A stretch of 60,565 nt of DNA from Flavobacteriaceae bacterium UBA1682 (GTDB lineage: Bacteria; Bacteroidota; Bacteroidia; Flavobacteriales; Flavobacteriaceae), in the NCBI GenBank assembly GCA_002320285.1, contig DCKE01000024.1, forward strand, positions 85,642 through 146,206, in the 5' to 3' direction. How positions within the stretch are numbered: the stretch's first letter is position 1; every line of letters begins with the position of its first letter. Of the stretch, positions 45,150 to 52,682 are shown one piece after another. Made by a program: the position numbers and the translations under genes. The notes under the pieces are model-generated. The model was not told the DNA's origin. It was given only the letters and a program-made list of their open reading frames with translations, and searched no databases.

Positions 45150-46214
45150 TTATGATTTTTCTTCTTTGTTGAAGTAAACCAAATAGTAATACATTTGTTT
45201 TTCCTCATCCCATCCTTTTTCAATAAACTTTTCAGCACTTTCAGGATTGATAAAATCCAATTTAATCTGAATGTTGGTGTCTAAGGCAATGACATTCTTG
45301 ATCTTTTTACGAGCATCAGTTACGGCATTATTGGCGATAGGGAAGTTTGTCGTATCTTCGATACTGTACTTTTCTCCGCGGTCTACTTTGTAGTTTTTAA
45401 ATTCCGAGATCAAATCGGGATTGTCAATAACCTCGTTTAAAAAGTTTGTCTCTTCAAATTCGTCGTTCTTAGCAAAATAGTTTACCGAACGGTTCATAAA
45501 CATCACCTCTTCTTTTTTATCTTCTGCTGGTAATACAACGTCTTTAGCAAAATCCTGACAGAATTTCAAATACTTTTTAGTCATAAAGTTTTCATCTTGA
45601 AAAGCATCTACAGATAAAAAGTGCTCCAACCAATAACGCGCATCATAACGGTTACTATCGATGGTTAAAATTTTAAAACCCTCTTCTTTTTTATAATTAA
45701 AAATGATACAACCCTTGTCTAACTTGTTTAAGTTAATCCCCTGTTGAAGAATCATTTCCAAGTTACTGCCCTTTTCTTCAAATTGTAAGAAATCGGCTTT
45801 AATCTCACTCTTAAAAATTCCAATTGCATCAACCACATTGTTATCAATCGATACATTCGTTAGATACGTAATATATACCTCTCCGTTTTTAATGTGGGGA
45901 TGGTTGGATTGTTCATGTAAATGACGGGTTATTTTTTTTGCTACTTCCTGTACATTCTCCGCAGTAGGAGCATTGAACAACTCGTTGCTGAAATTGTACA
46001 TTTCATTATATTCTAAATCAACATCATGAGCAAATTGAAAGTAGTTTTCTTCTTTTTCTCTAAAGGGTTTAAAGAAATACTCCTTTAAAAGCGGAGCAAT
46101 TTCATCGTTTAAATTATAAGGTTGTTCCGATAAAAAAATAGCTTCATTACGGCTTTTATTCCCCACACGGTGAATACTTAGCGTTTCAATGTGAGCATTG
46201 AATAGATTAATCAT
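45150..46214 (-). CDS. Nucleoid-associated protein, NdpA/YejK family
   Basis: 354 residues, the usual length. N-terminal NAHIETLSIHRVGNKSRNEAIFLSEQPYNLN and later NGEVYITYLTNVSI, GIFKSEIKADFLQ, LNKLDKGCIIFNY and YDARYWLEHFLSVD are typical of the family. These proteins bind the folded chromosome; the exact role is unclear. The gene is followed by the shared terminator. It may form a unit with the acidic gene upstream (73-base gap). Confidence 0.9.
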   Translation of the reverse strand: MINLFNAHIETLSIHRVGNKSRNEAIFLSEQPYNLNDEIAPLLKEYFFKPFREKEENYFQFAHDVDLEYNEMYNFSNELFNAPTAENVQEVAKKITRHLHEQSNHPHIKNGEVYITYLTNVSIDNNVVDAIGIFKSEIKADFLQFEEKGSNLEMILQQGINLNKLDKGCIIFNYKKEEGFKILTIDSNRYDARYWLEHFLSVDAFQDENFMTKKYLKFCQDFAKDVVLPAEDKKEEVMFMNRSVNYFAKNDEFEETNFLNEVIDNPDLISEFKNYKVDRGEKYSIEDTTNFPIANNAVTDARKKIKNVIALDTNIQIKLDFINPESAEKFIEKGWDEEKQMYYYLVYFNKEEKS

Positions 46215-46287
46215 ATAGAAAAAAGTAAAAAGTAAGTAAGACTTACTATTGGTAAATAATTTAAATCATCTTGTAGACTGCTTGGAA

Positions 46288-46836
46288 TTAATTCCAATTG
46301 TCTTCATAACCAAAATCTTCGAAACTGTCGTCTCCATCAAAAAGATCGAAATCTTCATCATCCATCTCGTCGTCAAATTCCCCAAACATATCTTGTTCAG
46401 ACAAAGGAGCATTGTCGAAGTTCTTTAACATCGAATCTACCGGTAACTCTCCATGTGCGAATAGTAAGGCTGGATAAACCACTCCGGTTTCTTCTTCTTC
46501 CATCGCGGCCAATTCTACAAAGAAGGTCCACATATTTAGGAAATCATATACATAAATGATTTTGGTGTTTTCACCACCCAAATACTCATTTATAGCATAG
46601 GATGCCATGGTTTTTTGCTCACCAGCAATTTCTCCGGTGTCGAACAAAGGGATTTCTTCTTCTTGCTGTGCCCAATCCGCATCACAAGTGTAGAAAGAAG
46701 CTGCTTCCATACCGTCAAAACCAAATGCATTGACAATTGCATTGTGCAAATCTTCTAAAGAATCCTCTTCCAAAATGGCGATATCTCTGAATATATCCTC
46801 CTCTGTATCAAGTATTACTCTAAATTTATAAACCAT
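46288..46836 (-). CDS. pRiA4b ORF-3-like (IS1096 TnpR passenger-type) acidic protein
   Basis: 182 residues. The N-terminal half (VYKFRVILDTEEDIFRDIAILEEDSLEDLHNAIVNAFGFDG) and middle (FYVY-like YVYDFLNMWTFFVEL, with the HGELP-type end) fit the pRiA4b ORF-3 fold, a small domain found as a passenger on mobile elements but also alone in chromosomes. There is no transposase here, so the family name is only historical. The last 40 residues are very acidic (Asp/Glu/Phe-rich). A -7 box TACCTTTG (46859-46866) lies upstream. Function unknown. Confidence 0.8.
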   Translation of the reverse strand: MVYKFRVILDTEEDIFRDIAILEEDSLEDLHNAIVNAFGFDGMEAASFYTCDADWAQQEEEIPLFDTGEIAGEQKTMASYAINEYLGGENTKIIYVYDFLNMWTFFVELAAMEEEETGVVYPALLFAHGELPVDSMLKNFDNAPLSEQDMFGEFDDEMDDEDFDLFDGDDSFEDFGYEDNWN

Positions 46837-47090
46837 AGTCTGTTGATTTGTTAAAAGACAAAGGTAAACTTAATATCATTTTAAACGGAAAAACTTAAAT
46901 TTGTTTTTTCAGTTTTTTTGAAAAGCCAACGGTCTATTCTGAGTTTCAATTTATTATAAATGTAAAGCATTTTTGTTGATCCAAACACCAAATTGCGATT
47001 CATCCACTTTATTTGACAGTTCAGTATTTGTTTTTTTTTTAATCCGGTCGAACAAGCGAATTTTGACCTATCAAACTAAAAATAATAAAG

Positions 47091-47276
47091 ATGAAATTTT
47101 TTGTAATAACTGGAATCATGCTGATTAATTTTGCAGTTCCATATCTTGAATCCTGGTGTAATTGTGATTATTATTCAACTAAAAATACTGACATTTGTAG
47201 GGATAAGGCACTAAATGATACACAACCCACAGTAAATCTCTTTCTATTAAAGACAAATCATGAAAAAACTGAGTAA
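47091..47276 (+). CDS. Possible small exported peptide before the kinase gene
   Basis: 61 codons, ATG after an A-rich leader, product starting MKFFVITGIMLINFAVPYLE (signal-like) and holding three Cys. It overlaps the kinase start by 17 bases in another frame, which is a typical coupled layout. It could instead be chance; no family recognised and no promoter found. Confidence 0.3.
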   Translation: MKFFVITGIMLINFAVPYLESWCNCDYYSTKNTDICRDKALNDTQPTVNLFLLKTNHEKTE

Positions 47277-48621
47277 AAATTATAGTATTGGTGTGCTGGT
47301 TGTATGGCTGATGAGTTTTATTTGGGTGGCAAAGGAGCTGCAAGAAGGGACTAACAGTACTTTGGTCTATAACCTCAGGGAAATCAATAAATGGGCTTTT
47401 TATGTCTTATTTCTGTTTTTCATTAATAGGATTGCATTTATCCAAATGGATAAGCGTTTCGAAAGTAAGTTAGCTACCGATAAAAAGGCTTTTTATTTGG
47501 CCTTGATGTTCGGATGTTTGGTCGCACTTTTTTCGTGTTTTTATGTCCCATATATCTATCAGACTATAGAGTATCTTATCCTTGAACAAAAGCCTTTTAA
47601 CGAATGGGTGTATACGGAACCGTTTACCAATTTCGTCAATTATGCCATCGTAATTCCGCTATTGATCTATTTGGGATATTACTTTTATTTCAATCGTCGT
47701 AAACAATCGATCTTACTACAAAAGGAAAAAGTGATATCGGGTAATGTATCGGCGCAATTTGAAAGTTTAAAAAATCAATTGGATCCGCATTTCCTATTTA
47801 ATAGTTTAAACGTTTTAAACGCTTTAATAGAGGAAAATCCCGATCAAGCGCAAGAATTTACTCAAGCCTTGTCAAAAATCTATCGTTATATCTTAGATCA
47901 AAAGAATAAAACCTTAGTGTCGGTAGAAGAGGAGATTGATTTTGCAAGGACCTATATGTCGTTACTCCAAATGCGTTTTGAAGACAGCCTGACTTATGAT
48001 TTCCCTACTATTATCAAAAATGTAGAAGGAAAAGTCATTCCCTTATCACTGCAATTACTGTTGGAAAATGTGATCAAACACAACAAAACCAGTACGCTGC
48101 ATCCGATACACATCTCTATAATAGAAGAGCGAGATTATTTAATTGTTGAGAATAATTTACAAAAGAAAAAATCCTACGATGATCGCAAGGGAATCGGTTT
48201 ACAAAATATAGCCGATCGCTATGCCCTAATTACCTCAAAACAGGTCATCATCGACGAAAATGAACATGCATTTGCAGTAAAAATACCTATACTAATCAAA
48301 AAAACATATACAATGGAAATTTTAAACGAAAACGAAGAAATGTTATTGATCAAAGCTAAGAAACGCGTTGAGGAAATTAAAAAATTCTATGGTCACTTAA
48401 CGACTTATATTGCTGTCAATACTTTTTTAATGGTGATTAACTTATATACTGAACCGGCCTTTTTATGGTTTTTATTCCCGCTATTCGGCTGGGGAATCGG
48501 ATTGTTATCGAAAGGAATGCGGGTATACAACTACAATTTTTTCTTAGGTCGTAATTGGGAAGACAAAAAACTTCAAGAGATTATCGATGAAGAAAAACGC
48601 AGAAATGCTAAATGGGAATAA
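47260..48621 (+). CDS. LytS-type sensor histidine kinase fused to a 2TM domain
   Basis: 453 residues. Four membrane segments in the first 150 residues, a His-kinase domain with QLDPHFLFNSLNVLNALI (His177 is the phosphate acceptor), and a CA domain with LLLENVIKHN and GIGLQNIADRY. From about residue 352 (MEILNENEEMLLIKAKKRVEEIKKFYGHL) a complete 2TM domain follows, with two helices and a charged WEDKKLQEIIDEEKRRNAKWE end. The junction holds an ATG (48313) after an A-rich stretch, as if the domain were once a separate gene or can be started internally. It pairs with the LytTR regulator downstream. Confidence 0.9.
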   Translation: MKKLSKNYSIGVLVVWLMSFIWVAKELQEGTNSTLVYNLREINKWAFYVLFLFFINRIAFIQMDKRFESKLATDKKAFYLALMFGCLVALFSCFYVPYIYQTIEYLILEQKPFNEWVYTEPFTNFVNYAIVIPLLIYLGYYFYFNRRKQSILLQKEKVISGNVSAQFESLKNQLDPHFLFNSLNVLNALIEENPDQAQEFTQALSKIYRYILDQKNKTLVSVEEEIDFARTYMSLLQMRFEDSLTYDFPTIIKNVEGKVIPLSLQLLLENVIKHNKTSTLHPIHISIIEERDYLIVENNLQKKKSYDDRKGIGLQNIADRYALITSKQVIIDENEHAFAVKIPILIKKTYTMEILNENEEMLLIKAKKRVEEIKKFYGHLTTYIAVNTFLMVINLYTEPAFLWFLFPLFGWGIGLLSKGMRVYNYNFFLGRNWEDKKLQEIIDEEKRRNAKWE

Positions 48622-48623
48622 GG

Positions 48624-48977
48624 ATGGAGTCAGCGATAAACAATTCTAAAGTGCGAGTAGCTCAAACACTTTATGCAAAATCAAGATTAAGACGTTTACG
48701 TAATTTATATATACGATTAGCAATCTGTTTAATAGTTAGTGTATTTATTATTGGGATGCATTATATTGAATTCGAAAATATCGAAGTCCATGCGTTTTAT
48801 TCCCCTTTTGAGTTACCAGCGCTTTGGCTTTTCTGCCTTGCGATTCAATTTGTGTTTTTTTATGCCGACAAAATCCCGTTGCTAAAAAAGTGGCAACAAA
48901 ATCTGCTTCAAAAAACTTTCTTAAAAGAGAGGAATTCCTTTGAGAATCGATTTTTCAGCAAAAGTGAAGACCGTTGA
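48624..48977 (+). CDS. 2TM domain protein
   Basis: About 117 residues (or 121 if the first ATG, 48612, overlapping the kinase stop, is used). N-terminal basic stretch (KSRLRRLRNLYIRL), two membrane helices (LAICLIVSVFIIGM and LPALWLFCLAIQFVFFY), and a C-terminal charged tail with KKWQQNLLQKTFLKERN. The same layout as the 2TM domain fused to the kinase just upstream. Function unknown; it probably works with the kinase in the membrane. Co-transcribed with it and with the regulator. Confidence 0.75.
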   Translation: MESAINNSKVRVAQTLYAKSRLRRLRNLYIRLAICLIVSVFIIGMHYIEFENIEVHAFYSPFELPALWLFCLAIQFVFFYADKIPLLKKWQQNLLQKTFLKERNSFENRFFSKSEDR

Positions 48978-49051
48978 ATTTTAATAAAAAACCGACTCGT
49001 ACAAGCACCAAACCAAGCATCAAAGCCATACCATACTAACAAGAACTACTT

Positions 49052-49807
49052 ATGAAAATCATCATTATTGAAGACGAAAAACCAGCGGCGAGATTGTTGG
49101 AACGGAAAATAGAAAAATTGGGATATCAGGTACAAACCAAATTGGGGTCTGTAGAAGAGTCAATCGTATGGTTATCCAATAATGAAACACCCGACCTGAT
49201 CTTTTTAGATATTCAATTGTCCGATGGTTTGTCTTTTGAGATTTTTGAAAAAGTAGTCATTAACAGCGCCATTATTTTTACAACGGCCTATGATGAGTAT
49301 GCCTTAAGAGCTTTTAAGCTCAATAGTATCGACTATTTATTAAAACCAATTCAAGATGGCGAGTTGCAATTCGCCATTCAAAAGTATATCGATCATAAAA
49401 ACTCGTTTTTTGAATTTTCAGATCAATTGAACTTGTTTAAAAAATTTATTGATAAAGAGAGTAAGCCCGTATATAAAGAGCGCTTCTCTATCAAAATTGG
49501 TCAGCAAATCAAGATTGTATTTACCAGTGATGTAGCCTGCTTTTACAGTGAAAACAAAGCAACGTATATCAAAACTAAAGACCATAGAAACTATTTAATT
49601 GAGCTGTCCTTAGATCAATTGGAAGAAATGTTATCACCAGATCACTTTTTTCGAATAAGCAGGCAATTTATAGTGGCTTTGACCGATATTAAGGATATTT
49701 CAGTTTACAGCAATTCTCGATTGAAATTGTGTTTAAATCACTATAATGAAGAAGAATTGATTGTAAGCCGCGAGCGGGTTGCTGAATTTAAAACTTGGAT
49801 TGGATGA
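49052..49807 (+). CDS. LytTR-family response regulator
   Basis: 251 residues. Receiver domain with EDEKPAARLLE (acidic pocket), the phosphorylated Asp53 in DLIFLDIQLSDG, TTAYDEYALRAF and the Lys in SIDYLLKPI. The C-terminal LytTR DNA-binding domain reads RFSIKIGQQIKIVFTSDVACFYSENKATYI, LDQLEEMLSPDHFFRISRQFIVAL. It takes the phosphate from the kinase two genes upstream and regulates genes not seen here. Cytosolic. Third gene of the unit. Confidence 0.95.
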   Translation: MKIIIIEDEKPAARLLERKIEKLGYQVQTKLGSVEESIVWLSNNETPDLIFLDIQLSDGLSFEIFEKVVINSAIIFTTAYDEYALRAFKLNSIDYLLKPIQDGELQFAIQKYIDHKNSFFEFSDQLNLFKKFIDKESKPVYKERFSIKIGQQIKIVFTSDVACFYSENKATYIKTKDHRNYLIELSLDQLEEMLSPDHFFRISRQFIVALTDIKDISVYSNSRLKLCLNHYNEEELIVSRERVAEFKTWIG

Positions 49808-49875
49808 TCGTAATATGTGATTCGGTATTCGTGATTCGTGGAAAGTAGTGTAGAATAATTAAAATAAAAAATAGA

Positions 49876-50268
49876 ATGATAGCATTTTCTTATACCATAT
49901 TATATGTGGCTGATGTAGCTCAGGCGATGAGTTTTTACGAAAGAGCGTTTGGATTTACACAAAAATTCCGAACTCCTGAAAACGATTATGGTGAAATGGT
50001 CTCGGGTTCTACTGCCTTGGCTTTTGCATCTAAAGAATTGGCAAAAAGCAATTTGAGTGAGGGGTTTTTAGACAGTTCATCAAAGGAAAAACCCTTTGGT
50101 ATTGAATTGGGTTTTGTAACGGTCGATGTTGCTGCTGCTGTAGAAAAGGCTGTTGCGGAAGGAGCTGTAGTTTATGAACCACTAAAGACTAAACCTTGGG
50201 GACAAACCGTTGCTTATATCAGGGATTTAGATGGTTTTTTAATTGAGCTTTGTAGTCCTATGGGATAA
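49876..50268 (+). CDS. VOC family (glyoxalase/bleomycin-resistance fold) protein
   Basis: 130 residues: two beta-alpha-beta-beta-beta modules. TILYVADVAQAMSFYERAFGF begins the first, GIELGFVTVDVAAAVEKAVAEGAVVYEPLKTKPWGQTVAYIRDLDGFLIELCSP forms the second, including a metal-binding Glu in the last strand. Such enzymes act on small carbonyl or thiol compounds; substrate unknown. 68 bases after the response regulator, so possibly in the same unit. Cytosolic. Confidence 0.85.
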   Translation: MIAFSYTILYVADVAQAMSFYERAFGFTQKFRTPENDYGEMVSGSTALAFASKELAKSNLSEGFLDSSSKEKPFGIELGFVTVDVAAAVEKAVAEGAVVYEPLKTKPWGQTVAYIRDLDGFLIELCSPMG

Positions 50269-50281
50269 TGTTGAAATTTAA

Positions 50282-50458
50282 CAAGGGTTTAAACTCTTAG
50301 TTTCAATTGAAAATTTGAAAGGAGTTAACTTAGCTTCTATACAAGATATCGGAACTTTTAAATTGGAATCTTTGGCAAATAGGTTTGCTTTAAAGGACTT
50401 GTATGATTTAGGTTTTAAAATGCATCAATGGTTGTACTGTACTGTACTGTTTCTATAA
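50282..50458 (+). pseudogene. Remnant of an AbiEii/AbiGii-type nucleotidyltransferase toxin
   Basis: 58 open codons without a proper start. Translation holds LLVSIENLKGVNLASIQDIG, TFKLESLANRFALKDLYDLGF. This matches the well-conserved segment of AbiEii toxins (a strand, then a LASxxDIxxxKLxAIxxRxxKKDxxDL pattern). The rest of the roughly 250-residue protein and its AbiEi antitoxin are absent, so it is a fossil of an abortive-infection or toxin-antitoxin system. It ends at a TGTACTGTACTG repeat where the similarity is lost. Confidence 0.5.
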
Positions 50459-50525
50459 TCTAATTATTGCTATTATTTCGTATAAATGGCTGTGGGCTAT
50501 GGCATTTTATGGTGAAAAGTCAAAA

Positions 50526-50556
50526 AAAAATGCTGTCGATTAAAGACAGCATTTTT
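50526..50556. terminator. Two-way intrinsic terminator before the BlaR1-like gene
   Basis: AAAAATGCTGTC (50526-50537), 7-base loop, GACAGCATTTTT (50545-50556). It closes the BlaR1-like gene (stop at 50567) on the minus strand. Confidence 0.9.
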
Positions 50557-50566
50557 GCGTAATCCG

Positions 50567-52156
50567 TTATTCTATTAAATGTTCTTTAATAAGGGCTAAA
50601 CGCTCTTTTATGGCGATCTTGCGGTCTTTTTTAAGTTGTTCCATCATGTTTTTATGCGCGTCGATCGCAATTCTCGCTTCTTTTATAGCTGCTACACGTT
50701 GATTCATGGCTAATTGACGAAGTTTTTCACTTTCTTTAATCGCCGTTGCTCTTGATGTAACTGAATTTTTAGAAGCAAGCATCGCAAGCTCAACGGCTTC
50801 TAAAGCCATTTTACGATGTTCTTCGATGGCTTTCCTACTTTCCATAATCGCTTTTGTGCTTTCATCTACAGTTTTTTTGCTTTCTATTATAGCTTTTTTG
50901 CTTTCTTCTACAGCTTTTTTACCCTCTTCTAAAGCTCTCTTACTTTCCATTATAGCCGTTTTGCTCTGTTGTATCGCGATTTTGCTTTGCGCTATCGCTT
51001 TTTCGCGATCGGCTAAAATCTTTTTCCCTGCTTTGGAATTGGGATCTAGCTGTACAAAATCAGGATTCGCCTCTAAGGGTTCAGCAGTTATGGTGTATAT
51101 GGCTGATTTTTTGTTTATATAGATAGGAGAATCATTCTTTTGTACTGCAAGACTCGTTTTGGGGTCTACTGAGGGTGCTGGAGGAATTGGAGGCATAGGC
51201 GGAGATGGAGGTGGTGTTGGAGGTGGTGTTGGAGGTGGTGTTGGAGGTGTTGGTGACACAACTGTAGCTGTCTGTGGATGTGCATTCGATTGCTTTACCT
51301 GAGCAACGGTTTTAATTTGAAACAACACTGTAAATACAAGTACAGCAGCTAGTGGTAGACCAAATCTCCAGAATTCAGTCTTTTTAGTTTTGGATTGGTT
51401 AATTTTCATGATACGAGTCTTTAAAAAGGATTGGTTAAACGATTGAGTCAACGTATTTGACATGGGAAAACCCATGGTTTTTAATAAGGTTTTTTGATAT
51501 AATGACTTTTCGTTCATGACATCTAGTACGGCATGATCGGTTAAGTATTCTAAGTTTTTATCCATACTGCTCTTGAGCTTCCAAACTAAGGGGTTAAACC
51601 AAAAGATGCAGCAGATGACTTGTATGAGTAAAAGGTCTAGACTATGCTTTTGTCGAATGTGAATTTCCTCGTGTAACAGTATTACTTTTAATTCCGATCC
51701 ACTATAGTTTTTGGAATTGAAATAGATACTATCCCAAAATGAGAAAGGCGTTTTTATATGGACTTGGTCGTAATATTTGATGCCATTGAGTTCTACAGCT
51801 TGATATTTAACACTTAAAGCTTTTGTTTTATAAATGTTTTTTAATAACTTAATAATAAGAAGTGTAGATATGGATATTAAGAATATTAATATGTAAAAAA
51901 TATATGGAAATGTTTGATTAGGGATGCTTGATGTTGCTGTCAATTGAGCGACGTGATCAACGGGAATTATTGGAGTAATCCATACCGTTTTTGTAATATA
52001 CATCAAGGGTAAGCCAAAGGAAACGACGATAGAAAATAGAAGATAAAATCGATTTTCCCTGTAAAAAGTAGTGCGCTCTAGTAGCCCTATATACAGCATA
52101 TAAAATACGACCAGTAAGGCATTAGCTTTTAGTATGTAAAGAAATAAGGCTTCCAT
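50567..52156 (-). CDS. BlaR1-like M56 metallopeptidase with polyproline and ten-heptad tail
   Basis: 529 residues. The M56 part has three N-terminal helices, VILLHEEIHIRQKHSLDLLL (zinc site HEEIH, 162-166) and a fourth helix about 264-284. In true BlaR1 the outside part is a penicillin-binding sensor; here it is replaced by a polyproline stretch (residues 301-328, PTPPTPPPT type), a short linker, and ten exact seven-residue repeats (384-453, such as REKAIAQ, SKTAIME, SKKAIIE, SRKAIEE), then more K-A-I-rich helix to the end. It should sense an outside cue and cleave or release the BlaI-type repressor encoded seven bases upstream. ATG 52156 was chosen because it fits after the repressor stop. 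Confidence 0.88.
   Translation of the reverse strand: MEALFLYILKANALLVVFYMLYIGLLERTTFYRENRFYLLFSIVVSFGLPLMYITKTVWITPIIPVDHVAQLTATSSIPNQTFPYIFYILIFLISISTLLIIKLLKNIYKTKALSVKYQAVELNGIKYYDQVHIKTPFSFWDSIYFNSKNYSGSELKVILLHEEIHIRQKHSLDLLLIQVICCIFWFNPLVWKLKSSMDKNLEYLTDHAVLDVMNEKSLYQKTLLKTMGFPMSNTLTQSFNQSFLKTRIMKINQSKTKKTEFWRFGLPLAAVLVFTVLFQIKTVAQVKQSNAHPQTATVVSPTPPTPPPTPPPTPPPSPPMPPIPPAPSVDPKTSLAVQKNDSPIYINKKSAIYTITAEPLEANPDFVQLDPNSKAGKKILADREKAIAQSKIAIQQSKTAIMESKRALEEGKKAVEESKKAIIESKKTVDESTKAIMESRKAIEEHRKMALEAVELAMLASKNSVTSRATAIKESEKLRQLAMNQRVAAIKEARIAIDAHKNMMEQLKKDRKIAIKERLALIKEHLIE
50798..51007 (-). repeat. Ten tandem 21-base units coding heptads
   Basis: Coding repeat inside the BlaR1-like gene: ten in-frame units of 21 bases giving the pattern (S/R)K-x-A-(I/L/V)-x-(E/Q). 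Units differ in bases more than in residues, so they are kept by selection on the protein. Confidence 0.85.
51173..51256 (-). repeat. Proline-coding minisatellite
   Basis: Read on the plus strand, GGAGGTGGTGTT units are repeated in tandem (about 51190-51250), coding the PTPP/PPT stretch. Such DNA is prone to change in length, so the hinge may vary between strains. Confidence 0.8.
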
Positions 52157-52163
52157 AATGCAT

Positions 52164-52520
52164 TTATTTTTTTTCAATCATTTTTAAAATCTCTTCGAGC
52201 TCTTTAGCAGAAATCTTTTCTTCTTTGGCAAAGTACGATACCACATCCAAATAAGAACCTTCAAAAAAAGCATCTACCGCTTTTGCCATAAATTTATTCC
52301 TGTATTCCGTTAGTTTGATCAAGGGAAAGTATTGGTGCGTTTTGCCATAGGCTTGATAACCAACGTATTTTTTTTCCTCTAAGTTTCGTACTATAGTCGA
52401 TACGGTATTGTAGTGCATGTCTTCATCGGCCAGTTCAGCCATAATGTCTTTGACAAAAGCTTTTTCTAACTTCCAGATCACCTGCATGATTTGTTCTTCT
52501 TTATTGGTTAATTTTTCCAT
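52164..52520 (-). CDS. BlaI/MecI/CopY family repressor
   Basis: 118 residues. Winged helix: LTNKEEQIMQVIWKLEKAFVKDIMAEL, DMHYNTVSTIVRNLEEKKYVGYQAYGKTHQYFPLI; C-terminal dimer part with the region where BlaR1-type proteases cut. It represses its own operon and, possibly, other genes until the M56 peptidase signals. The paired operator upstream supports self-repression. Cytosolic. Confidence 0.93.
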   Translation of the reverse strand: MEKLTNKEEQIMQVIWKLEKAFVKDIMAELADEDMHYNTVSTIVRNLEEKKYVGYQAYGKTHQYFPLIKLTEYRNKFMAKAVDAFFEGSYLDVVSYFAKEEKISAKELEEILKMIEKK

Positions 52521-52549
52521 AGTTGATATTGAGGTATTTTTTATAGAAA

Positions 52550-52594
52550 CAAACCTATAACTATTTTTTTAGTTATACAACTGTTTTTATAGTT
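52550..52594 (-). promoter_or_regulatory. BlaI-like operator and promoter region
   Basis: Two dyads with AACT/AGTT half-sites: TATAACTA (52556-52563) - TTTTTT - TAGTTATA (52570-52577), and AACT (52579-52582) - 8 bases - AGTT (52591-52594). Their centres are 20 bases apart, two helix turns. The first dyad overlaps the minus-strand -7 box TAGGTTTG (52550-52557), so a bound repressor would block polymerase. Confidence 0.7.
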
Positions 52595-52634
52595 TATTTG
52601 ATTTAATTATTTTAATCGATGTTTTGATTATCAT

Positions 52635-52642
52635 TATATTTG
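52635..52642 (+). promoter_or_regulatory. -7 box of the NCS2 permease gene
   Basis: TATATTTG, fully matching TAnnTTTG, 41 bases before the ATG. No good TTTG at the right distance. The repressor operator lies 40 bases away on the divergent side and may or may not affect it. Confidence 0.5.
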
Positions 52643-52682
52643 TCTAGACGATCAAACGCAGCAAGACAAACAAACTTCGACG

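Noticed and set aside
46288..46836. A mobile element suggested by the 'IS1096 TnpR passenger' family name
   Set aside because: No transposase, no terminal inverted repeats and no target duplication are seen; the neighbours are ordinary chromosomal genes.
50433..50452. TGTACTGTACTGTACTGT tandem repeat
   Set aside because: Only about three and a half units of five bases; it marks the end of the AbiEii-like remnant but is too short to be called a functional repeat.
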